Origin: JAKFVA01 sp046155225
GTDB lineage: Bacteria; Pseudomonadota; Gammaproteobacteria; Burkholderiales; Burkholderiaceae_C
Direction of reading: 5' to 3'
Assembly (NCBI GenBank): GCA_046155225.1
Contig: JBJXED010000039.1
Coordinates: 1-64,000 of the forward strand
Length of the DNA stretch: 64,000 nucleotides
This document shows positions 24,895 through 34,491 of this stretch, in pieces; position 1 is the first letter of the stretch; every line of letters starts with the position of its first letter. Position numbers and translations under genes: made by a program. The notes under the pieces were generated by a model that saw nothing but the letters and a program-made list of their open reading frames with translations, made no database searches and was not told where the DNA came from.

Positions 24895-25818
24895 ATGGCT
24901 GCAATAACCGCAAGCTTGGTCGCTGAATTGCGCGGCAAGACCGACGCTCCCATGATGGAGTGCAAAAAGGCGCTGACCGAAGCCGATGGTGACATGGTGA
25001 AGGCCGAAGAGCTGCTCCGTGTGAAGTTGGGCAGCAAAGCTGGCAAAGCCTCTTCGCGTATCACTGCCGAGGGCGTTGTAATGGCGTCGATTGCCGGGCA
25101 ATCCGGCGCTTTGATTGAAGTCAACTGCGAAACTGACTTCGTCACCAAGAACGACAGCTTTTTGGCGTTGGCGCAAGTTGCCGCGGACTTGGTGGCGCAG
25201 CACAACCCGGCAGATGTCGCTGCCCTGAGTGCCTTGCCTTACAGTCAAGATGGTTTCGGCCCGACGCTGGAAGATGTGCGCAAGGGCTTGATCGGCAAGA
25301 TTGGTGAGAACATGAGTTTTCGCCGTTTCAAGCGATTTGACTCGGGTGCGATGCTCGCCTCTTACCTGCATGGCACGCGCATTGGCGTGGTGGTGGAGTT
25401 TGAGGGGGATGCCGCTGCTGCCAAAGATGTCGCCATGCATGTCGCGGCCATGAAGCCGGTCTCGCTCTCTAGTGCCGAAGTGCCCGCAGAATTGGTCGCA
25501 CGTGAGCGTTCGGTGGCGGCAGCCAAGGCGGCTGAGGATGCAGCGGTTGCGCTGGCAGCAGGCAAGCCCGTGCAGTCCGATGAAATTGTGGCCAAGCGGG
25601 TTGAGGGCGGCGTGCAAAAATTCCTCAAGGAAGTGTCCTTGTTTAACCAGGCTTTTGTCAAAAATGACAAGCTGACCGTAGAGCAAATGCTCAAAGCCGC
25701 AGGCACCACTGTGAAAGGCTTTACTTTGTACGTGGTCGGCGAGGGGATTGAAAAGAAGGTTGATGATTTCGCTGCTGAAGTGGCGGCGCAAGTTGCGGCC
25801 GCCAAGGCGACCACTTGA
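24895..25818 (+). CDS. tsf: Elongation factor Ts
   Basis: Nucleotide exchange factor that releases GDP from EF-Tu. The 307 residues start MAAITASLVAELRGKTDAP, with the UBA-like domain and the MMECKKALTEADGD motif, followed by the TDFVTKND core signature and the coiled-coil/dimerisation part. Two core subdomains are present (about 60-140 and 145-280). The ATG follows a GGAGA site. It lies in the canonical order between rpsB and pyrH; an intrinsic hairpin upstream may reduce its expression relative to S2. Confidence 0.97.
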   Translation: MAAITASLVAELRGKTDAPMMECKKALTEADGDMVKAEELLRVKLGSKAGKASSRITAEGVVMASIAGQSGALIEVNCETDFVTKNDSFLALAQVAADLVAQHNPADVAALSALPYSQDGFGPTLEDVRKGLIGKIGENMSFRRFKRFDSGAMLASYLHGTRIGVVVEFEGDAAAAKDVAMHVAAMKPVSLSSAEVPAELVARERSVAAAKAAEDAAVALAAGKPVQSDEIVAKRVEGGVQKFLKEVSLFNQAFVKNDKLTVEQMLKAAGTTVKGFTLYVVGEGIEKKVDDFAAEVAAQVAAAKATT

Positions 25819-25881
25819 TTGGCTTAACAACGGATGCGTTTGGCCGAAGGATTTTGATTGCTTTTTGTCCGGAGTCATGTC

Positions 25882-26604
25882 ATGTTTGATGCCCCACCCG
25901 CTCACAAACGCATTTTGTTGAAGTTGTCGGGCGAGGCCTTGATGGGCAATGATGCGTTCGGCATCAACCGTGCCACCATTGTTCGGATGGTCGAGGAAAT
26001 TGCCGAAGTCACCCGTTTGGGGGTGGAGGTTGCGGTGGTAATTGGCGGGGGCAATATTTTCCGCGGTGTGGCGGGCGGCTCTGTTGGCATGGACCGTGCC
26101 ACCGCCGACTATATGGGCATGCTGGCCACAGTCATGAATGCACTGGCCCTTGCTGACACCATGAATAAGGCGGGCTTGGTCGCGCGCGTGATGTCGGCGA
26201 TTGCAATTGAGCAGGTTGTGGAACCCTATGTCCGGCCCAAAGCGTTGCAATACCTAGAAGAAGGTAAAGTGGTTATTTTTGCAGCGGGTACGGGCAATCC
26301 GTTTTTCACCACCGATACGGCAGCGGCATTGCGCGGTGCTGAAATGGGCGTTGAAGTGGTGCTCAAGGCCACCAAAGTCGATGGCGTCTACAGCGCCGAC
26401 CCGCAAAAAGACCCCAGTGCAACACGCTACCAGCAAATTTCATTTGACCAGGCCATGGCGCAAAATCTGGGCATTATGGACGCCACCGCGTTTGCCTTGT
26501 GCCGTGACCAGAAGCTGCCCATCAAGGTTTTTTCCATCTTCAAGCACGGTGCCTTGCGCCGGGTGGTGATGGGTCAAGATGAGGGCACCCTGGTTCATGC
26601 TTGA
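25882..26604 (+). CDS. pyrH: Uridylate kinase (UMP kinase)
   Basis: Phosphorylates UMP to UDP in pyrimidine synthesis as a hexameric, allosterically controlled enzyme. The 240 residues of the amino-acid-kinase fold begin MFDAPPAHKRILLKLSGEAL, with the P-loop-like GGGNIFRG, DYMGMLATVMNALAL, and the UTP/GTP-sensing region FFTTDTAAALRGAEMG. The ATG at 25882 with CCGGAG seven bases upstream is chosen; the nearby ATG at 25877 is out of frame. It lies between tsf and frr. Confidence 0.97.
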   Translation: MFDAPPAHKRILLKLSGEALMGNDAFGINRATIVRMVEEIAEVTRLGVEVAVVIGGGNIFRGVAGGSVGMDRATADYMGMLATVMNALALADTMNKAGLVARVMSAIAIEQVVEPYVRPKALQYLEEGKVVIFAAGTGNPFFTTDTAAALRGAEMGVEVVLKATKVDGVYSADPQKDPSATRYQQISFDQAMAQNLGIMDATAFALCRDQKLPIKVFSIFKHGALRRVVMGQDEGTLVHA

Positions 26605-26644
26605 AACAGGATCGGTTTGTTTGGAATGGACAGAGGAGAAGATC

Positions 26645-27205
26645 GTGGCAATCGAAGAAATCAAAAGCAGTGTCGATGTCAAGATGAACCAGTCGATTGC
26701 GGCTTTCAAGAACAACTTGGCGAAAATCCGCACCGGGCGGGCGAACCCAGCTTTGCTGGACAGTGTGCAAGTGGACTATTACGGCTCCAGCATGCCCATC
26801 AGTCAAGTGGCCAATGTTTCTTTGCTCGACGCCAGAACCATCAGCATCCAGCCTTGGGAAAAAGGTATGGGTGCCAAGATTGAAAAAGCCATTCGAGAAA
26901 GTGATCTGGGTTTGAACCCCTCGTCCATGGGGGATCTGATTCGCGTGCCCATGCCCATGATGTCGGAAGAGCGCCGCAAAGAACTGACCAAACTCGTTAA
27001 AAGTGAAGGTGAGAACGCCAGAGTGGCGGTGCGCAACCTGCGCCGTGACGCAAATGAAGCTGTGAAAAAAATGGTCAAGGACAAATTGGCTTCTGAAGAC
27101 GATCAAAAGCGCGCAGAGGTGGATATTCAACGGGTTACAGACCGCCATATTGCCGAAGTGGAGCAGTTGGTTGCGGCCAAAGAGCAAGAAATCATGGCGG
27201 TTTGA
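26645..27205 (+). CDS. frr: Ribosome recycling factor
   Basis: Works with EF-G to split post-termination ribosomes. The 186 residues match the family length exactly, with the long three-helix bundle and beta/alpha/beta domain: KIRTGRANPALLDSVQVDYYG, PWEKGMGAKIEKAI, LTEERRKEL-like SEERRKELTKLVK, and RRDANEAVKKM. The start is GTG at 26645 preceded by GAGGAGAAG. It follows pyrH by 40 bases, and uppS overlaps or follows closely. Confidence 0.97.
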   Translation: MAIEEIKSSVDVKMNQSIAAFKNNLAKIRTGRANPALLDSVQVDYYGSSMPISQVANVSLLDARTISIQPWEKGMGAKIEKAIRESDLGLNPSSMGDLIRVPMPMMSEERRKELTKLVKSEGENARVAVRNLRRDANEAVKKMVKDKLASEDDQKRAEVDIQRVTDRHIAEVEQLVAAKEQEIMAV

Positions 27206-27285
27206 CTGAAATGAATCCTTTATGGACAACCATGCATTCATTGGGTGCGGAGTTTGATTCCGCGAGTTCCGTAGAAGAAGTCAGG

Positions 27286-28035
27286 ATGCCTATAACCATT
27301 CGGCATATTGCCATCGTTATGGATGGCAACGGCCGCTGGGCTACACGGCGCTCTTTGCCGCGCATGGCTGGGCACAAACAGGGCATTGAATCGCTGCGCC
27401 GCTGCGTCAAAGCCTGCGTCAAGCGCGGCATTCAGGTTTTGACTGTATTTGCGTTCTCCTCGGAAAACTGGCAACGGCCTGCTGCAGAAGTCTCTGGCTT
27501 GATGGAGTTGCTGCTGCTGGCTCTGGGCCGAGAAGTACCGCAAATGGAGCGAGATGGTGTCCGCCTGTGTTTTGTAGGTTCGCTATCGGGCTTGTCATCC
27601 AGGGTGACGAAAGGCTTGCTTCATGCGCAGCAGCAAACAGCACACAATACCAAGCTAGTCCTGAATGTTTGTTTCAACTATGGCGGACGTTGGGACATTG
27701 CGCAAGCTGCAGCCCGGCTTATGTCGCAAGGATTGGCCGTGACTGAAGACGCCCTCAGCGGTGCCATGGCGTTATCTCATGTGCCCGACCCGGATTTAAT
27801 CATTCGCACGGGTGGTGAACAGCGATTGAGTAACTTCCTGCTTTGGCAGGCAGCTTATGCAGAGCTGTACTTCAGTGATAAATTCTGGCCTGAGTTTGAC
27901 GAATTCGCGCTGGATGAGGCCATTACCGCGTTCTACCAACGAGAGCGCAGGTTTGGTCAAACATCTTCTCAAGTGGGCGATGCTTGTGAAGATGCGGGCA
28001 CTTTGTATGCGCGATCGCAGCGTCAAGTGGCCTAA
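27286..28035 (+). CDS. uppS: Undecaprenyl diphosphate synthase (isoprenyl transferase)
   Basis: Cis-prenyltransferase that extends farnesyl diphosphate to C55-PP, the lipid carrier for peptidoglycan and O-antigen. The catalytic Asp lies in HIAIVMDGNGRWA; GHKQGIESLRR, FAFSSENWQRP and the C-terminal RTGGEQRLSNFLLWQ with YAELYF are all present. The frame opens at 27202 (overlapping frr by four bases) with ATGs at 27211 and 27286. The latter gives 249 residues and is chosen on family length, but the earlier start cannot be excluded. cdsA follows after 25 bases. Confidence 0.94.
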   Translation: MPITIRHIAIVMDGNGRWATRRSLPRMAGHKQGIESLRRCVKACVKRGIQVLTVFAFSSENWQRPAAEVSGLMELLLLALGREVPQMERDGVRLCFVGSLSGLSSRVTKGLLHAQQQTAHNTKLVLNVCFNYGGRWDIAQAAARLMSQGLAVTEDALSGAMALSHVPDPDLIIRTGGEQRLSNFLLWQAAYAELYFSDKFWPEFDEFALDEAITAFYQRERRFGQTSSQVGDACEDAGTLYARSQRQVA

Positions 28036-28060
28036 CAACAAAGCGTAACCACCGAACGCC

Positions 28061-28915
28061 ATGCTGAAGCAAAGAATAGTGACCGCATTGGCGTTGTTGG
28101 CAGTGCTCATCCCCGCGTTGCTGTACCCTTCTCCCACGCCTTTTTTAAGCATTGCCTTGTTGCTCATGACGGCAGGCGCTTGGGAGTGGGGGCGACTCAA
28201 TGGCTTGACCCACTTCAAGTCCTTGGCCTCAGCGCTTGCATGCAGTGTGATCTGTCTGGGCGGCTGGGTTTTGGATGGGCCTATGCTGCAGACACCTTGG
28301 CTTTGGATTTTGGGTGGCTTGGCCTGGACTTGCGCATGCATCGGAATCTTAGTTGCGGGTCCATCATCATGGCAGCGGATACCTCTGTGGGTGCGAATGT
28401 TTTGGGGTATGGTCAGCTTGAGTTTGGCTTGGTTGGCGTTGGCCCAGGCACGCGTTATTGGCGCCAACTTTCTGCTTTCCATTTTGCTGCTGGTGTGGGC
28501 CGCTGATATTTTTGCCTACTTTGTTGGCCGAGCCATGGGAGGGCGTATTTTTAAGCGCCGTTTGGCCCCCTCTATCAGCCCCGGCAAGAGTTGGGAGGGG
28601 GTTTTAGGCGGTGCGCTTGGCGTTATTTGCGTAGCATTTATTTGGACATGGCTTGACGGACTATGGGCGGCAACGACGGTCAGCTTGTACACGCGCTTAT
28701 TCGCCCATGGCAGCGGGATTTTGCTATTCGCGCTGGTGTACCTCATCGCGATGAGCGTGATGGGAGACTTGGTTGAGTCTCTGATCAAGCGCAGTGCCGG
28801 CGTGAAAGACAGCAGCAACTTGTTGCCCGGACATGGCGGCGTGCTGGACCGTGTTGACGCCATGTTGCCTGTTTTGCCGTTGGCCATGATGTGGCACTCG
28901 GTACTGGTTCCATGA
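28061..28915 (+). CDS. cdsA: Phosphatidate cytidylyltransferase
   Basis: Integral membrane enzyme making CDP-diacylglycerol, the branch point for all phospholipids. The 284 residues carry about eight membrane segments. The C-terminal signature SLIKRSAGVKDSSNLLPGHG plus GVLDRVDA fits the CDS pattern including both metal-binding Asp residues. The ATG is at 28061. Its TGA overlaps the dxr start (ATGA), indicating translational coupling in the envelope superoperon. Confidence 0.96.
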   Translation: MLKQRIVTALALLAVLIPALLYPSPTPFLSIALLLMTAGAWEWGRLNGLTHFKSLASALACSVICLGGWVLDGPMLQTPWLWILGGLAWTCACIGILVAGPSSWQRIPLWVRMFWGMVSLSLAWLALAQARVIGANFLLSILLLVWAADIFAYFVGRAMGGRIFKRRLAPSISPGKSWEGVLGGALGVICVAFIWTWLDGLWAATTVSLYTRLFAHGSGILLFALVYLIAMSVMGDLVESLIKRSAGVKDSSNLLPGHGGVLDRVDAMLPVLPLAMMWHSVLVP

Positions 28916-30117
28916 AGACCCCCGCAGCCAGGCAGCGCGTTGCCATATTGGGATCCACCGGCTCCATCGGGTGCAGCACTCTGGATGTGATTGGGCGCCA
29001 TCCGGACCGTTTTGAGGTATTCGCACTGACCGCAGCGCGTCAAGTTGATTTGCTGTTCCGTCAATGTGTGCAGTTCCAGCCGCAGTTTGCTGTTATGGCA
29101 CACGAGGCCAGTGGCCTGGCTCTGGCGGACAAAATCAAATTTAACCAACTGAAAACTCAGGTGCTATGGGGTACTGCAGCAATAGAAAATATTGCTCGCC
29201 ACGAACAGGTGGACACGGTGATGGCCGCGATCGTTGGTGCAGCGGGATTGGCCCCATGCTTGTCCGCCGCGCGTGCTGGCAAGCGTTTGCTACTGGCCAA
29301 CAAGGAAGCGCTGGTTGTGGGCGGAGCGGTATTCTTGGCGGCGGTGAAACAGGGTGCGGCCACTTTATTGCCTATTGACAGCGAGCATTCGGCTATTTTC
29401 CAGTCACTGCCGGAAAGCGCCGCAACCTGGCCTGCAAGGGTAGAGAAAATTATTTTGACTGCTTCGGGGGGGCCATTCCGGACATTCGAGTTGCAGCGCC
29501 TACGTGATGTCACACCTGAGCAAGCTTGTGCCCATCCGAATTGGGTCATGGGTAAAAAAATATCGGTTGACTCAGCCACGATGATGAACAAGGCGCTGGA
29601 GGTAATTGAAGCGCACTATTTATTTGGCTTGAGTCCTGAGCAATTGGAGGTGGTAATTCACCCGCAAAGCATCGTGCACTCGATGGTGCAATATAAAGAT
29701 GCTTCGATCGTCGCGCAGATGGGAACACCCGATATGCGGGTTCCGATTGCTTACGGCTTGTCGTGGCCGGAGCGAATGGTTTCGGGCGCAAAGGCATTGG
29801 ACTTCCATAACCTTCCAAGCATGACATTTGAGGCCATTCAAGGCCATGGGCACCCAGCCAGGTTCCCGGGGTTGGCCTTGGCCTGGCAGGCATTGCAGGC
29901 TGTACCGGGTACAGCGGTGGTCTTGAATGCGGCGAATGAAGTGGCTGTGCAGGCTTTTCTTGACGGACGCATACGGTTTGATCAAATTCATTGCGTGAAT
30001 CTTGAAACCCTGCATGCGGTTGCAGTCTCTGCACCCAGTTCCCTAGATGATTTGTTGATAATCGATGCCCAGTCGCGTGAGTCTGCAGAACAAGCAACCC
30101 GCAAGCTGAAAAAATGA
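28912..30117 (+). CDS. dxr: 1-deoxy-D-xylulose 5-phosphate reductoisomerase
   Basis: Second enzyme of the MEP isoprenoid pathway (DXP to MEP, NADPH-dependent), feeding UppS upstream in the same operon. The 401 residues show the NADPH loop ILGSTGSIGCSTLDV, LLANKEALVVGG, PIDSEHSAIFQ, LTASGGPFR and NWVMGKKISVDSATMMNK, the metal and substrate motifs. The ATG at 28912 overlaps the cdsA stop by four bases; the frame's earlier start at 28891 is rejected for that reason. rseP follows after 57 bases. Confidence 0.97.
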   Translation: MKTPAARQRVAILGSTGSIGCSTLDVIGRHPDRFEVFALTAARQVDLLFRQCVQFQPQFAVMAHEASGLALADKIKFNQLKTQVLWGTAAIENIARHEQVDTVMAAIVGAAGLAPCLSAARAGKRLLLANKEALVVGGAVFLAAVKQGAATLLPIDSEHSAIFQSLPESAATWPARVEKIILTASGGPFRTFELQRLRDVTPEQACAHPNWVMGKKISVDSATMMNKALEVIEAHYLFGLSPEQLEVVIHPQSIVHSMVQYKDASIVAQMGTPDMRVPIAYGLSWPERMVSGAKALDFHNLPSMTFEAIQGHGHPARFPGLALAWQALQAVPGTAVVLNAANEVAVQAFLDGRIRFDQIHCVNLETLHAVAVSAPSSLDDLLIIDAQSRESAEQATRKLKK

Positions 30118-30174
30118 TCCGAAGCCTCCTGCACCTATCTGTAAGTTGAGCGCCGACCATTCGCAAGGAAGATT

Positions 30175-31569
30175 ATGTTGACGATTGTTGCGTTCATTGC
30201 CGCGCTCGGCTTGCTAATCGCTGTGCACGAGTACGGGCATTATCGCGTCGCACTGGCTTGCGGTGTCAAGGTCCTGCGGTTCTCCATTGGTTTCGGCAAA
30301 ACCATTTATCGCTGGCAACCCAAGAAGCAAAAACCGGGGCAGGCTACGGAATTTGTTATTGGTCTGTTCCCGCTCGGAGGGTATGTGAAGATGCTTGACG
30401 AGCGTGAGGGTCCAGTAGCAGCTCATGAGCGCCATTTGGCTTTCAATGCCCAATCTTTGAAGGCGCGCGCTGCCATTGTGGCGGCTGGGCCTTTGGCCAA
30501 TTTGTTGTTGGCAGTGCTAATTTATGCTTCGGTGAACTGGTATGGCGTACAGGAGCCAAAGGCTATCTTGGCGAGCCCACCAGCGGGATCGATTGCAGCC
30601 CAAGCTGGGCTTGTTGGCGGAGAAAGCGTATTGACGGTGGCTTTTGATGGCGAGTCGCTGCACAACGTTGCATCTTTTGAGAAATTGCGCTGGAAGCTCA
30701 CTCAGGCGGCTTTGGCGGGCAAAGATATTCGCCTGGAAATTGCAGCGGCTTCAAATGGTCCGACGCGTTCTGTGGTGCTGGAACTCAGCCGACTTGAAAC
30801 CAAAGATGCCGATGCCAGCCTGTTTCGTCAAATCGGCATTGTGGGTCCATGGACTCGGCCTGAAATTGGTGAGTTGGTGCAAGGTGGCGCAGCGCAGCGC
30901 TATGGCTTGACGAAAGGTGATTGGGTCAAACAAGTCGGCAACGTACGCGTCAGCGATGGGCAGCAGTTGCGTGAATTGATACGTACTTCTGCGCTTGCAC
31001 AAACCGCCACCGCCGGACCTGGCTTGGCTGCAACGCAAATTTGGCAAATTGAGCGCAGTGGCAAGCTGATGGAGCTGGCCCTGCAACCAGATTTTGTCCA
31101 TGAAGGCGCAAATAAAGTCGGCCGTATTGGCGCTTATGTGGGTGCAGCGCCTGAATTTTTAACTGTACGTCATGACTTGGTTGAGGGCTTGTGGTTGGGT
31201 GCTGTGCGCACTTGGGAGGTGTCTGTGCTGACACTAAAAATGATGGGCAAGATGCTGACTGGTGAGGCATCCCTGAAAAATTTGAGTGGCCCATTAACCA
31301 TTGCTGACTACGCCGGCAAGTCGGCGAGTTTGGGGATGACGCAATACTTGCTGTTTTTGGCGTTGATCAGCGTCAGTTTGGGTGTGCTGAACTTGCTGCC
31401 ATTGCCTGTTTTGGATGGTGGACACCTGATGTATTATCTTTGGGAGGGAATCACGGGGAAAAGTCTGTCCGACGCTTGGATGGAGCGTTTTCAACGCGGC
31501 GGCATAGCTGTGCTTTTTCTGATGATGTCGGTGGCTCTTTTCAATGATGTCAACCGGCTTCTGGGTTAA
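30175..31569 (+). CDS. rseP: RIP metalloprotease RseP
   Basis: Site-2 zinc protease of the inner membrane. In E. coli it cuts RseA to release sigma E under outer-membrane stress and clears signal peptides. The 464 residues contain the zinc motif HEYGH at 18-22 within the first membrane helix, two tandem PDZ domains (about 120-310), and the C-terminal LPLPVLDGGHLMYY third zinc-ligand motif. It lies directly before bamA, its physiological signal source, as in many proteobacteria. Confidence 0.96.
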   Translation: MLTIVAFIAALGLLIAVHEYGHYRVALACGVKVLRFSIGFGKTIYRWQPKKQKPGQATEFVIGLFPLGGYVKMLDEREGPVAAHERHLAFNAQSLKARAAIVAAGPLANLLLAVLIYASVNWYGVQEPKAILASPPAGSIAAQAGLVGGESVLTVAFDGESLHNVASFEKLRWKLTQAALAGKDIRLEIAAASNGPTRSVVLELSRLETKDADASLFRQIGIVGPWTRPEIGELVQGGAAQRYGLTKGDWVKQVGNVRVSDGQQLRELIRTSALAQTATAGPGLAATQIWQIERSGKLMELALQPDFVHEGANKVGRIGAYVGAAPEFLTVRHDLVEGLWLGAVRTWEVSVLTLKMMGKMLTGEASLKNLSGPLTIADYAGKSASLGMTQYLLFLALISVSLGVLNLLPLPVLDGGHLMYYLWEGITGKSLSDAWMERFQRGGIAVLFLMMSVALFNDVNRLLG

Positions 31570-31613
31570 TTTATGCTTGCTGTTGCTCTGCACACCAAGC
31601 CATCGCTCTACAC

Positions 31614-33911
31614 ATGAAAAAAAAATTCAAACCATTTCACCCACTTAACGCGACCTTCGCTTTCGTGATGGCATTGACTTCCCCAATGACTTGGGCTGTT
31701 GACCCTTTTAATTTGGGTGATATTCGGGTCGAAGGTTTGCAGCGGGTCGAGCCCGGGACGGTTTTTGCTACTTTGCCCTTTCGCGTTGGCGATAACTATA
31801 CCGACGAGAAAGGCGCTGCGGCGATCCGGGTGCTTTTCGGCTTGGGTTTGTTCAAAGATGTGCGGCTGGAGATCAGTGGTAAGGTGCTGACAGTCATCGT
31901 CGAAGAGCGTCCGACTGTGGCTTCCGTGGATTTTGTGGGGACCAAAGAATTCGATAAAGATGTGCTCACCATGGCGCTGCGTGAAGTGGGCTTGGCTGAA
32001 GGGCGGCCTTTTGATAAGGCTCTTGCTGACAAAGCAGAGCAAGAACTCAAACGCCAATATATCAATCGCAGTCTGTACAGCGCCCAAGTGGTCACCACCG
32101 TCACGCCGGTGGAGCGCAATCGCGTCAACCTGACCTTTACCGTCATTGAAGGTGACACGGCAAAAATCAAAGACATTCAAATTGTCGGTAACAAAGTATT
32201 CTCTCAATCCACGCTGCGGGGCTTGTTCAATCTGGATACGGGTGGCTGGCTTAGCTTCTATACCAAAACAGATGAATACGCTCGCTCCAAGCTCAATGCC
32301 GACCTGGAAAGCCTGCGTGCTTATTACCTAACCCGTGGCTATCTGGAATTCAAAATCGATTCCACCCAGGTGGCTATTTCTCCGGACAAACAAAATATCA
32401 CCATCGCCATCAACATCACAGAAGGTGAGCGCTTCGTGGTGTCAGGCGTCAAGCTCGAAGGCGCTTACCTTGGCAAAGAAGAAGACTTTAAATCGCTTGT
32501 TGCGATCAAGCCAGGGCAGGCCTACAACGCGGACGACGTTGCCCTGACCACTAAAGCTTTCAACGATTACTTCAGCAAATTCGGCTTTGCCTTTGCTCGC
32601 GTGGAAGTCCAGCAAGAAATTGACCGAGCCAACAACCGCGTACTTTTTGTGCTGAAGGCCGAGCCCTTGCGCCGGGCCTATGTACGGCGCATTAATATTG
32701 CAGGCAACAGCCGGACCCGTGATGAAGTGGTGCGACGAGAATTTCGCCAGTTGGAATCCGCGTGGTATGACGGTGACAAAATCAAGCTCTCGCGCGACAG
32801 GGTTGACCGGCTTGGCTATTTCAAAGATGTCAATGTCGAGACGCAAGAGGTCCCTGGCTCACTCGATCAGGTTGACCTGACGGTCACGGTAGTTGAAAAG
32901 CCCACCGGCAACTTGCAGTTGGGCGCGGGTTTTTCCAGTGCTGAGAAGCTTGCATTGTCTTTCAGCATTCGCCAAGAAAACGTGTTTGGTTCTGGTAACT
33001 TCCTAGGCGTCGAAGTCAACACCAGCAAGTTCAATCGTACGATTGTTTTCAACACCACCGAGCCGTATTTCACTACCGACGGCATATCGCGCACGTTTGA
33101 TTTGTTCTACCGAGCTTCAAAACCACTCGAAAACCAAGGCGGTACCTACGAGCTCCAAACCGCTGGTGCCGGGGTGCGTTTTGGTGTCCCTTTCAGCGAA
33201 ACCGATACGGTTTTCTTTGGTGCCACGGCAGAACAAACCAAAATTATTCCCGGCGTCAATATTCCAGTGATTTATTTGGCCTACGCCGCACGCTTTGGTG
33301 AAACCAGCACCGCTATTCCTTTGACCATAGGTTATGCGCGTGATGACCGCGACAGTTCGCTCGTGCCCACCCGTGGCCGCTTGCAACGCGCCAGCGCAGA
33401 GCTGGGTTTGGTGGGCGATGCGCGTTACTACCGTGCGAACTATCAATACCAGCAATACATTCCTTTGGGCAGCCAGTTCACACTGGCACTCAACGGTGAG
33501 TTAGGCTTGGGGGGCGGGCTCGGCGACAGGCCCTTTCCTGTCTTTAAGAACTTCTTCTCCGGCGGTTTGGGTTCGGTCCGGGGTTTTGAGCAGGGCACAC
33601 TCGGTCCGCGTGACGTGACCGGTTCGATCACTGGCGGAGCAAAAAAAGTGACGCTCAATGGCGAAATCTTTGCTCCATTTCCTGGAACTGGAAACGACCG
33701 TACCCTTCGGCTTTTCGCTTTTGTTGATGTGGGCAATGTATTTGGCGAAGACGAGAAAATTAGTGCTGGCAGCTTGCGTTCTTCGTATGGCGTTGGCCTG
33801 AGTTGGATTTCTCCGGTGGGTCCGTTGCGTATCGCTGCGGCAATACCAATCAAGTCAGAGCCAGGCGATAGAATCCAAAAGTTACAGTTCCAGATTGGCA
33901 CATCGTTCTAA
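31614..33911 (+). CDS. bamA: Outer membrane protein assembly factor BamA
   Basis: Central Omp85 insertase of the BAM complex. The 765 residues start with a Sec signal (hydrophobic AFVMALTSPMTWA), then five POTRA domains (about 25-420, first opening FNLGDIRVEGLQRV) and a 16-strand C-terminal barrel. The lid-loop motif VRGFEQGTLGPRD contains the invariant Arg-Gly-Phe, and the protein ends in Phe (LQFQIGTSF), the usual barrel terminal signal. Its TAA shares one base with the skp start codon (TAATG). This is the classical rseP-bamA-skp-lpxD order. Confidence 0.97.
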   Translation: MKKKFKPFHPLNATFAFVMALTSPMTWAVDPFNLGDIRVEGLQRVEPGTVFATLPFRVGDNYTDEKGAAAIRVLFGLGLFKDVRLEISGKVLTVIVEERPTVASVDFVGTKEFDKDVLTMALREVGLAEGRPFDKALADKAEQELKRQYINRSLYSAQVVTTVTPVERNRVNLTFTVIEGDTAKIKDIQIVGNKVFSQSTLRGLFNLDTGGWLSFYTKTDEYARSKLNADLESLRAYYLTRGYLEFKIDSTQVAISPDKQNITIAINITEGERFVVSGVKLEGAYLGKEEDFKSLVAIKPGQAYNADDVALTTKAFNDYFSKFGFAFARVEVQQEIDRANNRVLFVLKAEPLRRAYVRRINIAGNSRTRDEVVRREFRQLESAWYDGDKIKLSRDRVDRLGYFKDVNVETQEVPGSLDQVDLTVTVVEKPTGNLQLGAGFSSAEKLALSFSIRQENVFGSGNFLGVEVNTSKFNRTIVFNTTEPYFTTDGISRTFDLFYRASKPLENQGGTYELQTAGAGVRFGVPFSETDTVFFGATAEQTKIIPGVNIPVIYLAYAARFGETSTAIPLTIGYARDDRDSSLVPTRGRLQRASAELGLVGDARYYRANYQYQQYIPLGSQFTLALNGELGLGGGLGDRPFPVFKNFFSGGLGSVRGFEQGTLGPRDVTGSITGGAKKVTLNGEIFAPFPGTGNDRTLRLFAFVDVGNVFGEDEKISAGSLRSSYGVGLSWISPVGPLRIAAAIPIKSEPGDRIQKLQFQIGTSF

Positions 33912-34444
33912 TGATTTATACCCCTTTCTCTTTGTGGTTCAAACGACTGGCTATTGCCGCTTTGCTCAGTGTTTTTGTAGCCCAGGCGCAAGCACAGGAG
34001 TTTCGTATTGGCTTCGTCAACACCGACCGAATTTTTCGTGAAGCCAGTACCGCCAAAGTAGCGCAAAGCAAACTTGAGCAAGAGTTCTCCCGTCGCGAAA
34101 AAGACTTGCTCGACCAAGGCGCGTCGATCAAATCAAATTCTGAAAAATTTGAGCGTGAAGCGCCAACGATGTCAGAGAGTCAGCGGGTATCCAGACAAAA
34201 GCAACTCGTCGAGTTAGACCGCGACTTCCAGCGCAAGCGCAGGGAGTTTCAGGAAGATCTCAACGCCCGGAAAAACGAAGAATTACAACAAGTTTTGGAA
34301 CGTGCTAACAAGGTCGTTAAACAAGTAGCCGAGGCAGAAAAATACGACGTTATCTTGCAAGAAGCGGTTTATGTCAGCCCCAAGCACGACATTACAGACA
34401 AGGTGCTTCGAGTTCTGAACGGTAACGGTAGCCAAGCGAAGTAA
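33911..34444 (+). CDS. skp: Periplasmic chaperone Skp/OmpH
   Basis: Trimeric holdase that carries unfolded outer-membrane proteins to BamA. The 177 residues have a signal peptide (RLAIAALLSVFVAQAQA, cut before QEFRIG), a short beta strand FRIGFVNTDRIF, and a long charged coiled-coil arm (about 45-150) typical of the tentacle region. The ATG overlaps the bamA stop by one base, so the two are translationally coupled. lpxD follows after 47 bases. Confidence 0.93.
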   Translation: MIYTPFSLWFKRLAIAALLSVFVAQAQAQEFRIGFVNTDRIFREASTAKVAQSKLEQEFSRREKDLLDQGASIKSNSEKFEREAPTMSESQRVSRQKQLVELDRDFQRKRREFQEDLNARKNEELQQVLERANKVVKQVAEAEKYDVILQEAVYVSPKHDITDKVLRVLNGNGSQAK

Positions 34445-34491
34445 ACCTTACGCCTTGGATTGTTCGTGGCTGCTGAAACTTTCGATGCTGC

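Noticed and set aside
24886..26250. 454-codon open frame antisense to tsf and pyrH
   Set aside because: Spans two conserved genes and their gap on the opposite strand; no recognisable motif.
27202..27285. Extended N-terminus of UppS starting inside frr
   Set aside because: Possible, but the extra 28 residues are not family-like; ATG 27286 gives the usual length. Kept as an alternative only.
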